A program made the position numbers and the translations under genes. Shown in pieces: positions 18,437 to 26,471 of a DNA stretch of 64,000 nt. How positions within the stretch are numbered: the first letter of the stretch is position 1; each line of letters begins with the position of its first letter. The notes beneath the pieces were generated by a model that worked only from the letters and a program-made list of their open reading frames with translations, ran no database searches and was not told the origin of the DNA. The stretch lies in NCBI RefSeq assembly GCF_900660755.1, contig NZ_LR215050.1, positions 930,001 through 994,000 of the forward strand. The letters are read 5' to 3'. This DNA is from Acholeplasma hippikon. Its GTDB lineage: Bacteria; Bacillota_I; Bacilli_A; Acholeplasmatales; Acholeplasmataceae.

Positions 18437-18724
18437 TTATTCTCCTTCTTTTACTTCGATGTGACGGATCACAGCTTCAGTAATAGATACAACACGTTTG
18501 TACTCAGCTATTGCTGCAGGTGACATTTCTGCAAGTAACCATACATAATAACCTTTTTTATGTTTTTCGATTTCGTACGCTAAATCTTTTAAACCCATTT
18601 CTTTAACTTCAACGATGTTACCACCATTGTTTGTAACTACAGCATTTAAGTCTGAAATTACAGCTTTTAAAGCTTCAGGATCTAACGTAGGATTAACGAT
18701 GTACATTAATTCGTACTTTTTCAT
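18437..18724 (-). CDS. rpsF: 30S ribosomal protein S6
   Basis: 95 aa from the ATG at 18724 (MKKYELMYIVNPTLDPE), preceded by AGGAGG; a longer in-frame reading upstream is unsupported. S6 pairs with S18 on the small subunit. Conserved features are the N-terminal YE-MYIV strand and KKGYYVWLLAEM. First gene of the rpsF-ssb-rpsR operon, with a strong promoter and a leader hairpin that covers its ribosome site. Confidence 0.96.
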   Translation of the reverse strand: MKKYELMYIVNPTLDPEALKAVISDLNAVVTNNGGNIVEVKEMGLKDLAYEIEKHKKGYYVWLLAEMSPAAIAEYKRVVSITEAVIRHIEVKEGE

Positions 18725-18733
18725 ACTAGTTTG

Positions 18734-18755
18734 GACCTCCTTTTGGACTCCGGTC
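18734..18755 (-). promoter_or_regulatory. Leader hairpin over the rpsF ribosome site (S6:S18-type candidate)
   Basis: On the minus strand GACC and TCC on one side pair with GGA and GGTC on the other across an AAAA loop, leaving a bulge within CCGGAG. The 3' arm contains the AGGAGG ribosome site of rpsF. A bulged CCG next to rpsF is the hallmark of the known S6:S18 autoregulatory motif, so feedback control is plausible. Assignment is by eye. Confidence 0.4.
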
Positions 18756-18801
18756 ATTGCTGACAAGGATAATTTTTATTGCACTTTTTACATGCTTTTT
18801 A

Positions 18802-18830
18802 ATTATATCACTATTGATGATATATTTCAA
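18802..18830 (-). promoter_or_regulatory. Promoter of rpsF-ssb-rpsR
   Basis: -35 TTGAAA (18825-18830), 17-nt spacer, -10 TATAAT (18802-18807) on the minus strand. A 7-bp inverted repeat TATATCA/TGATATA (18804-18824) spans the spacer and the -10. Confidence 0.8.
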
Positions 18831-18834
18831 GAAT

Positions 18835-19281
18835 TTATGCAATTGTTTGATTCAATAATTTCGAAATTTCTTTTGTAAGGAAATTTATGTTTTTAATTCT
18901 ACTTTTTTTACGATCTAAAACGATTTTATATACTTTTATCTCGCTTTTATACATAATTCCTACAAAACATACCAACTCATAGTTTCCACTCGCATACCCT
19001 GTAGTTGAAACAGCTAAGTCTACTTTTGTTAACATTTGAAGCTTTTTAGCCATATCATATGCAACTTCTTCTGAGACAACTGTATATTTTTCAATTAACT
19101 TTTCATCTACACCTAAAACTTCAATTTTTTTCTCATTTGAGTAAACAATATAACTTACATCAAGTGCTTTTGATGCATTCTTATTTTTGATAAATTGAGA
19201 AGATAAAGCGCCACCAGTAATTGATTCAGCAAATGCAATTTTTTCATTTTTTTCAATCAATTTTGCTAAGAGATGCTTCAT
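18835..19281 (-). CDS. pncC: CinA C-terminal domain protein (nicotinamide-nucleotide amidase-like)
   Basis: 148 aa, corresponding to the stand-alone CinA C-terminal domain (PncC), which deamidates NMN in pyridine nucleotide recycling. The active-site segment AESITGG (about residues 18-24) is present. The usual S-x-TG-xAGP-type stretch appears as STTGYASG, slightly divergent, so activity is not certain. Overlaps the upstream protease gene by 4 nt and ends the tatD-lipoprotein-protease-cinA unit. Confidence 0.8.
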   Translation of the reverse strand: MKHLLAKLIEKNEKIAFAESITGGALSSQFIKNKNASKALDVSYIVYSNEKKIEVLGVDEKLIEKYTVVSEEVAYDMAKKLQMLTKVDLAVSTTGYASGNYELVCFVGIMYKSEIKVYKIVLDRKKSRIKNINFLTKEISKLLNQTIA

Positions 19282-20357
19282 GTAATTTTTACACTCACTT
19301 CCATGAGTTTAAAACTTTGGGTTTCTTCATCATATCGCATAAGTTCAAATACATAGGTGCTTCCTAACTTAATTTCACCTAATGCAGCACTTACTTCAGG
19401 CACAGTTTTTACAGATTTTCCATTTACTCTTAAGATTAAATCATACATTTTAAGTTTGCCAAAAGATGCTCTAGTAGAGCCAACATCCATCACAACAACA
19501 CCTTGAATATCTGTTGGTACTTTTTCTCTTGGATCAAAATCTTTTGCCTGTTCGCCAAAGACACTATAGTCTCTTGTTAAAAAGACATTTTGGTCTAAAA
19601 TATTAATTCCTAAACGTGGTTTAAGATTATTCAAACGTGTGTTAATCATGTATCTAACACGGTCAACAATTATTGATTCGGCAATACCATCAACTAATTC
19701 GCCATCAACTAATTCTAATCGTTGTGTGTTTATTCCTATGAATGTTCCATCTATTGTAAATAGAGGTCCACCTGAATTTCCTGGATTAATATTTGCTGTG
19801 TGTACAATAAAGTTAGCGGTTTGTTTAGTTACAATTCCAATATCTGAAACACTGTTTTGATAGCATGAACTAACTGGTGTTCCTATACCAAATACGCGTT
19901 GTCCAACCGTTACTCTTGTTGGATTTAAAATATTTCCAGTCTGAGGTATTTCAATTATTTTATATTCATTCATGCTTTCAAAACGAATAATTGCGATATC
20001 TTCAGCACTCGTGTTTGCTTCTTCCGATGCATAGACATCGCCAATTTCGCGATTGCCATTGTTCATTAAAAGTTCAACATGTGTTGCATCTTGTGCAACG
20101 TGTTGATTTGTTACTACATAATAGTAGTACGTGTCATTCATTGTTGATTCTTTATCGTAGATCATACCTGAACCAACACCTATTTGAAACTCCATTTGAT
20201 AAATTAAAACAGATACTGTACTTTCTTTTAACTCTTCAACTAATTCGTTAAATTTTGAAGCATCTTCAAGAACATCTGCTTCATATGTAATAAATCCTAC
20301 CAGTGACAGAGAAAGCAGAATCACAAGAAGGAGTAATTTATATCCTCTTTTCATCAT
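19278..20357 (-). CDS. Membrane-anchored HtrA-type serine protease with PDZ domain
   Basis: 359 aa. One N-terminal membrane segment (about residues 6-24) should place the rest outside the cell. The trypsin-like domain keeps the full triad: H86 in VVTNQHVA, D120 in AEDIAII, S195 in NPGNSGGPLF. A PDZ-like domain follows (about 260-355, with GKLKMYDLILRVNGKSVKTVPE). The family performs extracytoplasmic protein quality control. The start overlaps the preceding lipoprotein stop by 1 nt (TAATG) behind GGGGG. That neighbour is an inactive paralogue, which suggests a regulatory or substrate-handling partnership. Confidence 0.88.
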   Translation of the reverse strand: MMKRGYKLLLLVILLSLSLVGFITYEADVLEDASKFNELVEELKESTVSVLIYQMEFQIGVGSGMIYDKESTMNDTYYYYVVTNQHVAQDATHVELLMNNGNREIGDVYASEEANTSAEDIAIIRFESMNEYKIIEIPQTGNILNPTRVTVGQRVFGIGTPVSSCYQNSVSDIGIVTKQTANFIVHTANINPGNSGGPLFTIDGTFIGINTQRLELVDGELVDGIAESIIVDRVRYMINTRLNNLKPRLGINILDQNVFLTRDYSVFGEQAKDFDPREKVPTDIQGVVVMDVGSTRASFGKLKMYDLILRVNGKSVKTVPEVSAALGEIKLGSTYVFELMRYDEETQSFKLMEVSVKIT

Positions 20358-21046
20358 TATACCCCCGCAAGGTAATCAATAACTCTATCAATAACTAATG
20401 CATGGTTAATTCTAAAAATAGGTCTTTCATTTTCAAATGTTGAATAATAAACGTTGATACCAATGATCTTTCCACTAGATTTTAAAATCAGTGGACTACC
20501 TAACATACCATTGTTAAGATTTGTTGAGTGAATAATTAAATTGTCATTTACTTTAGAGACTAATGCCGGTGAAGTTGGCATATTAAAGTAACTTGTATTA
20601 ATTGGGGTACCAATTGAATAAATTTCTCTACCAACTAATCCTTCTATGTTTTCTAATTTTGTTAATGTAGCAACTTCTAATGCAGTTGAAGTTTCAAATG
20701 AAACAACTGCAATTTCAAGTGCTTCGTCTTTTTTAACTAAGTTTGCTTTATAGCCTTGGTCTTTATTCACATAAACATATATTTGATTAACATGTTCAAC
20801 CACATCATAGGATGTAATCACAAAATAGGTGTATGTTAAACCATTATTTTCTTTCTTTACAAGTAAACCACTAGCAATTTTTTTATCGTTTGACAAACTT
20901 CCATCAACAGCAACTACATGTTTTGAAAGTGTTTGTATTTGCTCAGAAAACTCAAATTCATCTGCTGTCACTGGCACTTTATTGGCACAACCTATAAGAC
21001 TAAATACTAAGGAAAGACTTAAAATAAGTGTAATAAATTTCTTCAT
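20357..21046 (-). CDS. Lipoprotein with inactive trypsin-like fold (pseudoprotease)
   Basis: 229 aa. Signal peptide with lipobox LIGC (Cys20 as lipidation site). The mature part aligns by eye with the protease encoded just downstream, e.g. shared SIGTP and IGIN segments. All three catalytic positions are changed: His to Asp81 (VITSYD), Asp to Glu111 (ALEIAVV) and Ser to Leu182 (NNGMLGSPL, versus NPGNSGGPL in the active paralogue). It lacks the PDZ domain. Translationally coupled to the active protease. Likely a tethered binding or regulatory partner; function unknown. Confidence 0.8.
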   Translation of the reverse strand: MKKFITLILSLSLVFSLIGCANKVPVTADEFEFSEQIQTLSKHVVAVDGSLSNDKKIASGLLVKKENNGLTYTYFVITSYDVVEHVNQIYVYVNKDQGYKANLVKKDEALEIAVVSFETSTALEVATLTKLENIEGLVGREIYSIGTPINTSYFNMPTSPALVSKVNDNLIIHSTNLNNGMLGSPLILKSSGKIIGINVYYSTFENERPIFRINHALVIDRVIDYLAGV

Positions 21047-21049
21047 GAT

Positions 21050-21805
21050 TTACTCCAATCTAAATAACGCGTTTGCATTATTTGTAGTGATTTTACTGAC
21101 TTCTTCTATTGTTATATTTTTAATTTTTGCAATTTCTTCAACAACAAACTTCGTATAACCTGGTTCGTTTCTTTTCCCTCTAAAAGGTTTAGGAGTTAAG
21201 TATGGTGAGTCTGTTTCAACGATTATTTTCTCTAGTGGGATATTTTTAACAATATCTTCTAGTTCACCGCGTTTATTAAAGGTAACTACACCACCAATTC
21301 CAATATAAAAGCCTAAATCAATTGCTTTTTTAGCATCATCTAGTGTGGAAGAAAATGCATGGAAAACACCTGTTAATTTTCCTTTATATTCTTTAACAAC
21401 ATCATATGCTTCTTTAAATGATTCTCTTGTATGTATAATCACAGGTATATTTTTTCTTACTGCAAGATCTAGTTGTTCTTTAAAATAAATGATTTGTTTT
21501 GCTAGATTATCTTTATTCCAATATAAATCAATTCCAATTTCACCTAATGCTACAACTTTATTTTTATCTAAAAGTGGAATGATATCTTCAATTTTTTCTG
21601 TTTCAACATCACATGGATGGACGCCAACGGTTGCATATAAATTTGCGTAGTTATTTGCAAGTTCAACTGCTTTTTCATTATGGTATTTATCCATGCCAAT
21701 AACAATTATTTTTTTGACACCGTATAAATCAGCTCTTGAAATAACTTCATCTAAATCTTCTTTATAAGCATCTGTATTTAAATGTGCATGTGTATCAATC
21801 ATCAT
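21050..21805 (-). CDS. tatD: TatD family metal-dependent hydrolase (DNase)
   Basis: 251 aa TIM-barrel hydrolase. Metal ligands are visible: IDTHAHLN (residues 3-10), GEIGIDLY (about 92-99), IIHTRES (about 124-130), HAFSS (about 149) and ETDSPYLTP (about 197-205). Members act as 3'-5' exonucleases on ssDNA/RNA or as repair nucleases. In Bacillus tatD (yabD) follows metS; here it leads a unit with the protease pair, 3 nt before the lipoprotein gene. A minus-strand TATAAT at 21830-21835 may be its -10. Confidence 0.93.
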   Translation of the reverse strand: MMIDTHAHLNTDAYKEDLDEVISRADLYGVKKIIVIGMDKYHNEKAVELANNYANLYATVGVHPCDVETEKIEDIIPLLDKNKVVALGEIGIDLYWNKDNLAKQIIYFKEQLDLAVRKNIPVIIHTRESFKEAYDVVKEYKGKLTGVFHAFSSTLDDAKKAIDLGFYIGIGGVVTFNKRGELEDIVKNIPLEKIIVETDSPYLTPKPFRGKRNEPGYTKFVVEEIAKIKNITIEEVSKITTNNANALFRLE

Positions 21806-21837
21806 AAAATTACCTCTAAGTTAAGTCTAATTATACC

Positions 21838-21874
21838 ATAAAAGGAAAAGAGACTTCTAAGAAGAAGTCTCTTT
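21838..21874 (-). terminator. Intrinsic terminator of tuf
   Basis: Perfect 12-bp stem AAAGAGACTTCT / AGAAGTCTCTTT with a 4-nt loop (21847-21874), followed on the minus strand by a T-rich stretch TTTTCCTTTTA. Confidence 0.85.
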
Positions 21875-21886
21875 GTAAAATCTAAA

Positions 21887-23071
21887 TTATTCTAAGATTT
21901 TAACTACTGAACCTGATGCAACAGTTCTTCCACCTTCACGAATTGAGAACTTAGTTCCTTCTTCTAAAGCGATAGCGTGGATTAATTCAACTGTAACTTC
22001 AGCGTTATCCCCTGGCATAACCATTTCAGTACCTTCATTTAATGTGATGATACCTGTGATGTCAGTTGTTCTGAAGTAGAATTGAGGACGGTAGTTTGAG
22101 AAGAATGCAGTATGACGTCCACCTTCTTCTTTTGATAATACGTAGATTTGAGCAGTGAATTTGCTGTGTGGTTTAACTGAACCTGGTTTAGATAATACTT
22201 GACCACGTTCGATGTTTTGACGATCGATACCACGTAATAATGTACCGATGTTGTCTCCAGCTTCAGCTTGATCCATTAATTTACGGAACATTTCAACGCC
22301 TGTAACTGTTGTTGTTTGAGTATCTTTGATACCAACGATTTCAACTTGGTCACCAACTTTAACGATACCACGGTCAACACGTCCTGTAGCAACTGTACCA
22401 CGACCTGTGATTGTGAATACGTCTTCAACTGGCATCATGAATGGTTTGTCAGTAGCACGAACTGGAGTGTCGATGTAAGCATCAACTGCAGCCATTAATT
22501 CTTCTACTTTAGCAACCCATTGTGGTTCACCATTTAAAGCACCTAAAGCTGATCCACGGATAACTGGAATGTCATCTCCTGGGAAATCATATTCAGATAA
22601 TAATTCTCTAACTTCCATTTCAACTAAGTCTAGTAATTCATCATCACCAACTAAGTCTGATTTGTTTAAGAATACTACTAATTTAGGAACACCAACTTGG
22701 CGTGATAATAAGATGTGTTCACGAGTTTGTGGCATTGGACCATCCGCAGCAGAAACTACTAAGATAGCTCCGTCCATTTGAGCAGCACCTGTAATCATGT
22801 TTTTAACATAGTCGGCGTGTCCTGGGCAGTCTACGTGTGCATAGTGTCTTGTAGCTGTTTCATATTCAACGTGAGCAGCGTTAATTGTAATACCGCGTTC
22901 TTTTTCTTCAGGAGCAGCATCGATTTGAGAGTAATCTCTCTTTTCAGCTAAACCTTTATTAGCTAATACAGTAGTAATAGCAGCTGTTAAAGTTGTTTTA
23001 CCATGGTCAACGTGTCCGATTGTACCAACGTTAACATGGGGTTTTGTTCTGTTAAACTTTTGTTTTGCCAT
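21887..23071 (-). CDS. tuf: Elongation factor Tu
   Basis: 394 aa; brings aminoacyl-tRNA to the ribosomal A site. GTPase motifs: GHVDHGKTT (residues 19-27), [20 protein letters not shown]. Canonical length and C-terminal beta-barrels with GGRHTAFF and the [12 protein letters not shown] ending. Transcribed from its own promoter (23124-23152) and ended by a strong terminator, so it is separable from the upstream str operon. Confidence 0.98.
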   Translation of the reverse strand: MAKQKFNRTKPHVNVGTIGHVDHGKTTLTAAITTVLANKGLAEKRDYSQIDAAPEEKERGITINAAHVEYETATRHYAHVDCPGHADYVKNMITGAAQMDGAILVVSAADGPMPQTREHILLSRQVGVPKLVVFLNKSDLVGDDELLDLVEMEVRELLSEYDFPGDDIPVIRGSALGALNGEPQWVAKVEELMAAVDAYIDTPVRATDKPFMMPVEDVFTITGRGTVATGRVDRGIVKVGDQVEIVGIKDTQTTTVTGVEMFRKLMDQAEAGDNIGTLLRGIDRQNIERGQVLSKPGSVKPHSKFTAQIYVLSKEEGGRHTAFFSNYRPQFYFRTTDITGIITLNEGTEMVMPGDNAEVTVELIHAIALEEGTKFSIREGGRTVASGSVVKILE

Positions 23072-23123
23072 GTTTGCAAAATCCTCCTATATTTATTATA
23101 TATATAATAACCTAACATCAGTT

Positions 23124-23152
23124 ATTTTATCATATTACTAATTTTTTGTGAA
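23124..23152 (-). promoter_or_regulatory. Promoter of tuf
   Basis: -35 TTCACA (23147-23152), 17-nt spacer, -10 TAAAAT (23124-23129), minus strand. The leader includes a TA-rich stretch (TTATTATATATATAATAA) and an AGGAGG ribosome site. Confidence 0.72.
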
Positions 23153-23157
23153 GTGGA

Positions 23158-25230
23158 TTAGTTTGAACCACGTTTTTTAATGATTTCTTCTTGAATTGAT
23201 TTTGGAACACGTTCGTAGTGGTCAAATTGCATTACGAAGGTAGCACGTCCTTGTGTGTTAGAACGTAATGAAGTTGCGTATCCGAACATTTCTGAAAGTG
23301 GAACATAAGCACGAATAGCGATTGCATTTCCGCGTCCTTCTTGGCTTTCTAAGCGACCACGACGAGATGTTAAGTCACCAATAACGTTACCTACGTAATC
23401 GTTTGGAGTAACTACTTCAACGTCCATGATTGGTTCTAAGATAACAGCTTGTGCTTTAGTCTTAGTTTCTTTTAATGCCATAGAAGCAGCGATTTTGAAC
23501 GCCATTTCTGATGAGTCGACATCATGGTATGAACCGAATACTAATGATGCTTTAATGTCTACCATTGGGAAGCCGGCTAAAACACCTGATTGTAATGCTT
23601 CTTCAAGACCTTTTTGAACTGATGGAATGTATTCACGAGGAATAACACCACCAACGATCTTATCAACGAATTCGAAACCTTTACCTGGGTTTGGTTCGAA
23701 ATCAATTACAACGTGACCATATTGACCACGACCACCTGATTGACGAACGAATTTAGCTTCGATGTTAGCAGGAACAGTAATTGTTTCTCTGTATGATACT
23801 TGAGGTTCAGCAACGTTGGCTTCAACTTTGAATTCTCTTCTCATACGGTCAACGATGATATCTAAGTGTAATTCACCCATACCAGCGATGATTGTTTGAC
23901 CTGTTTCAGTATTTGTATAAGTTCTGAATGTTGGATCTTCTTCAGCTAATTTAGCTAAAGCAGCGCCCATCTTATCTTGGTCATTCTTTGTTTTTGGTTC
24001 AACTGCAACTTCGATAACTGGTTCAGGGAAGTTCATTGATTCTAAGATAATATCATCATTCTCTAATGCTAATGTATTACCTGTTGTTGTAACTTTTAAA
24101 CCAACTGCTGCTGCAATGTCACCTGCATAAACTTCATCAATTTCTTGACGGTTGTTAGCATGCATTTGTAATATACGACCAAAACGTTCTCTTTGATCTT
24201 TTGATGTATTCTTCACGTATGAACCTGAAGTAATTGTACCTGAGTAAACACGGAAGAAAGTTAACTTACCTACGAATGGATCAGTCATAACTTTGAATGC
24301 TAATGCTGTGAATGGTTCAGCATCACTAGCATGTCTTACAATTTCGTTACCATATGAATCATGACCAATTACTGGTGGGATATCAAGTGGTGAAGGTAAG
24401 TAATCGATTACGGCGTCTAGAACTTTTCTAACACCTTTATTTTTGAATGAAGATCCACAAACAACTGGGAAGAATTCAACGGCTAAAACACCCTTACGGA
24501 TTGCTCTCTTGATTTGTTCAACAGAGATTTCTTCACCTTCTAAGTAAGCCATCATGATTTCTTCATCGAAATCAGCGATTGCTTCAATTAATTCATTTCT
24601 CATTTGTTTAGCTTCATCTAATAGATAAGCTGGGATTTCAATTTCTTTTGTTGTTTCATCAGCATCACCAGAATATTGAACTGCAGTCATTGTAACTAAG
24701 TCAATAATACCGTTGAAGTCTGATTCAGTTCCGATAGGCATTTGGATAGCGTTAGCTTTAACACCTAAACGGTTGTGGATAGTTTTGATTGCATGCTTAA
24801 AGTTTGCACCAATCTTATCCATTTTGTTAACATAAACAATTCTTGGAACTTTATATTCTGTAGCTTGTCTCCAAACTGTTTCAGTTTGTGGTTCAACACC
24901 CGCTTGAGCGTCGATAACAGTTACAGCACCATCTAATACACGAAGTGAACGAGAAACTTCAACTGTGAAGTCTACGTGACCTGGAGTATCAATGACGTTA
25001 ACACGGTGTTCTTTCCAAACTGCAGTTGTTGCTGCAGATGTAATTGTAATCCCACGTTCTTGTTCTTGTTCCATCCAGTCCATTTGTGAAGCACCATCAT
25101 GTGTTTCACCAATTTTGTGGATTTTACCTGTATGGTAAAGAATACGTTCTGTTGTTGTTGTCTTACCAGCATCGATGTGCGCCATGATACCGATATTACG
25201 TGTCTTTTCTAATGAATATTGACGTGGCAT
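23158..25230 (-). CDS. fusA: Elongation factor G
   Basis: 690 aa translocase GTPase. Motifs: [15 protein letters not shown] (about residues 17-31), [25 protein letters not shown]. Domains II-V follow, including the [14 protein letters not shown] segment and the [21 protein letters not shown] domain V signature. Third gene of rpsL-rpsG-fusA; 16 nt from rpsG. Confidence 0.98.
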   Translation of the reverse strand: MPRQYSLEKTRNIGIMAHIDAGKTTTTERILYHTGKIHKIGETHDGASQMDWMEQEQERGITITSAATTAVWKEHRVNVIDTPGHVDFTVEVSRSLRVLDGAVTVIDAQAGVEPQTETVWRQATEYKVPRIVYVNKMDKIGANFKHAIKTIHNRLGVKANAIQMPIGTESDFNGIIDLVTMTAVQYSGDADETTKEIEIPAYLLDEAKQMRNELIEAIADFDEEIMMAYLEGEEISVEQIKRAIRKGVLAVEFFPVVCGSSFKNKGVRKVLDAVIDYLPSPLDIPPVIGHDSYGNEIVRHASDAEPFTALAFKVMTDPFVGKLTFFRVYSGTITSGSYVKNTSKDQRERFGRILQMHANNRQEIDEVYAGDIAAAVGLKVTTTGNTLALENDDIILESMNFPEPVIEVAVEPKTKNDQDKMGAALAKLAEEDPTFRTYTNTETGQTIIAGMGELHLDIIVDRMRREFKVEANVAEPQVSYRETITVPANIEAKFVRQSGGRGQYGHVVIDFEPNPGKGFEFVDKIVGGVIPREYIPSVQKGLEEALQSGVLAGFPMVDIKASLVFGSYHDVDSSEMAFKIAASMALKETKTKAQAVILEPIMDVEVVTPNDYVGNVIGDLTSRRGRLESQEGRGNAIAIRAYVPLSEMFGYATSLRSNTQGRATFVMQFDHYERVPKSIQEEIIKKRGSN

Positions 25231-25246
25231 ATTGTATTCTCCTTAA

Positions 25247-25717
25247 TTAGAAACGGTAGTGAGCGAATGCTTTATTCGCTTCTGCCATCTTATGTACTTC
25301 TTCACGTTTCTTAACTGCAGCTCCAGTTCCTTGTGAAGCGTCTAAGATTTCTTTCGCTAATTTTTCTTCCATTGTTCTTTCATGGCGTAATTGAGCGTAT
25401 TTAACTAACCATCTTAAAGCTAATGCTTGTCTTCTCTCTGGTCTTACTTCAACTGGAACTTGATAGTTTTGACCACCGATACGGCGAGCTCTAACTTCTA
25501 AGATAGGTGAAATGTTATTAATTGCTTCATTAAAAACATCAATTGGTTCGCGACCAGTTTGTTCTTTAATGCGGTTTAAAGCACCATATAAAATGCTTTG
25601 TGCTGTACCCTTTTTACCATCTTCCATAATTGTGTTTACTACACGAGTAATCAATTTAGAATTGTAAATTGGATCTGGTAATACATCACGTTTAATGACA
25701 TGTCCTTTACGTGGCAT
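25247..25717 (-). CDS. rpsG: 30S ribosomal protein S7
   Basis: 156 aa, normal length; nucleates assembly of the 30S head. Recognised by [20 protein letters not shown] at the start and the [23 protein letters not shown] core. Follows rpsL after 84 nt of AT-rich spacer in which I see no gene or clear hairpin. Confidence 0.98.
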   Translation of the reverse strand: MPRKGHVIKRDVLPDPIYNSKLITRVVNTIMEDGKKGTAQSILYGALNRIKEQTGREPIDVFNEAINNISPILEVRARRIGGQNYQVPVEVRPERRQALALRWLVKYAQLRHERTMEEKLAKEILDASQGTGAAVKKREEVHKMAEANKAFAHYRF

Positions 25718-25801
25718 ATGTTCACCTTCTTCCTTTCGATTTTATCTATAGTTTTTAAATCTGTTTAAGTATTTTATTTGTTTAGATTACTCTAAAAGGT
25801 A

Positions 25802-26245
25802 TTACTTCTTACCTTTAGTTGCTGTAGCTTGACCTGGTTTAGGACGCTTAGCACCGTATTTGGATCTACCTTGCTTGCGGTTTGCAACTCCTGTTGCGTC
25901 AAGAGCACCACGAACGATATGGTATCTTACCCCTGGTAAGTCCTTAACACGTCCTCCACGTACTAAAACAACTGAGTGTTCTTGTAGTGAGTGTCCAACA
26001 CCTGGAATATATGCTGTTACTTCAGTTCCGTTTGATAATCTAACACGGGCATACTTACGTAATGCAGAGTTAGGTTTCCTAGGAGTCATAGTTGTAACAC
26101 GAGTACATACACCACGTTTTTGAGGTGAAGCATAATCTGATTGAGCTTTTTGTAAAGTATTAAAACCATATTGTAAAGCTGGAGATTTTGACTTAGAACC
26201 TTTGTCAACACGTGCTGTTGTAACTAATTGTGATATGGTAGGCAT
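25802..26245 (-). CDS. rpsL: 30S ribosomal protein S12
   Basis: 147 aa from the ATG at 26245 ([16 protein letters not shown]), preceded by AAGGAAA; an upstream in-frame start is unlikely because it would include leader hairpin DNA. The decoding-centre loop [17 protein letters not shown] and the [13 protein letters not shown] segment are intact; Lys at the streptomycin-critical PRKPNS position suggests a wild-type drug response there. First gene of the str operon. Confidence 0.97.
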   Translation of the reverse strand: MPTISQLVTTARVDKGSKSKSPALQYGFNTLQKAQSDYASPQKRGVCTRVTTMTPRKPNSALRKYARVRLSNGTEVTAYIPGVGHSLQEHSVVLVRGGRVKDLPGVRYHIVRGALDATGVANRKQGRSKYGAKRPKPGQATATKGKK

Positions 26246-26345
26246 TTTCTTATTTCCTTTCTTGAAACACATTACCAAGTGTTTCATTTTAGATATATCG
26301 GCTTCATGAAGCCATCAATTGGGTTTAGAAATTTATTTATTTCTC
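26246..26345 (-). promoter_or_regulatory. Structured 5' leader of the rpsL-rpsG-fusA operon
   Basis: About 110 nt between promoter and rpsL contain two inverted repeats on the minus strand: GGCTTCATGAAGCC and GAAACAC...GTGTTTC (8-nt loop), the second ending just before the ribosome site. This could be a site of translational feedback, but no family was recognised. Confidence 0.4.
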
Positions 26346-26356
26346 ATACCTGTTTT

Positions 26357-26385
26357 ATTATATATTTTTATACTGTAAAAGTCAA
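26357..26385 (-). promoter_or_regulatory. Promoter of rpsL-rpsG-fusA
   Basis: -35 TTGACT (26380-26385), 17-nt spacer, -10 TATAAT (26357-26362), minus strand. One of the best promoters in the window. Confidence 0.85.
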
Positions 26386-26426
26386 CAAAAATGTAATGAA
26401 ATTTACTATATTTAAGTGTAATTTAC

Positions 26427-26468
26427 GTAAAAATAAAAAGGCCAATTTTTTTATAATTGGCCTTTTTT
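26427..26468 (-). terminator. Intrinsic terminator of rpoBC
   Basis: Hairpin GGCCAATT / AATTGGCC (26440-26462) followed on the minus strand by TTTTTATTTTTACG; A/T runs lie on both sides. It separates rpoC from the rpsL promoter; the L7Ae-like gene found here in Bacillus is absent. Confidence 0.88.
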
Positions 26469-26471
26469 TAA

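Noticed and set aside
19278-20357. HtrA-like gene considered as sporulation-type or toxin protease
   Set aside because: Triad, membrane anchor and PDZ-like domain fit general extracytoplasmic quality-control proteases better.
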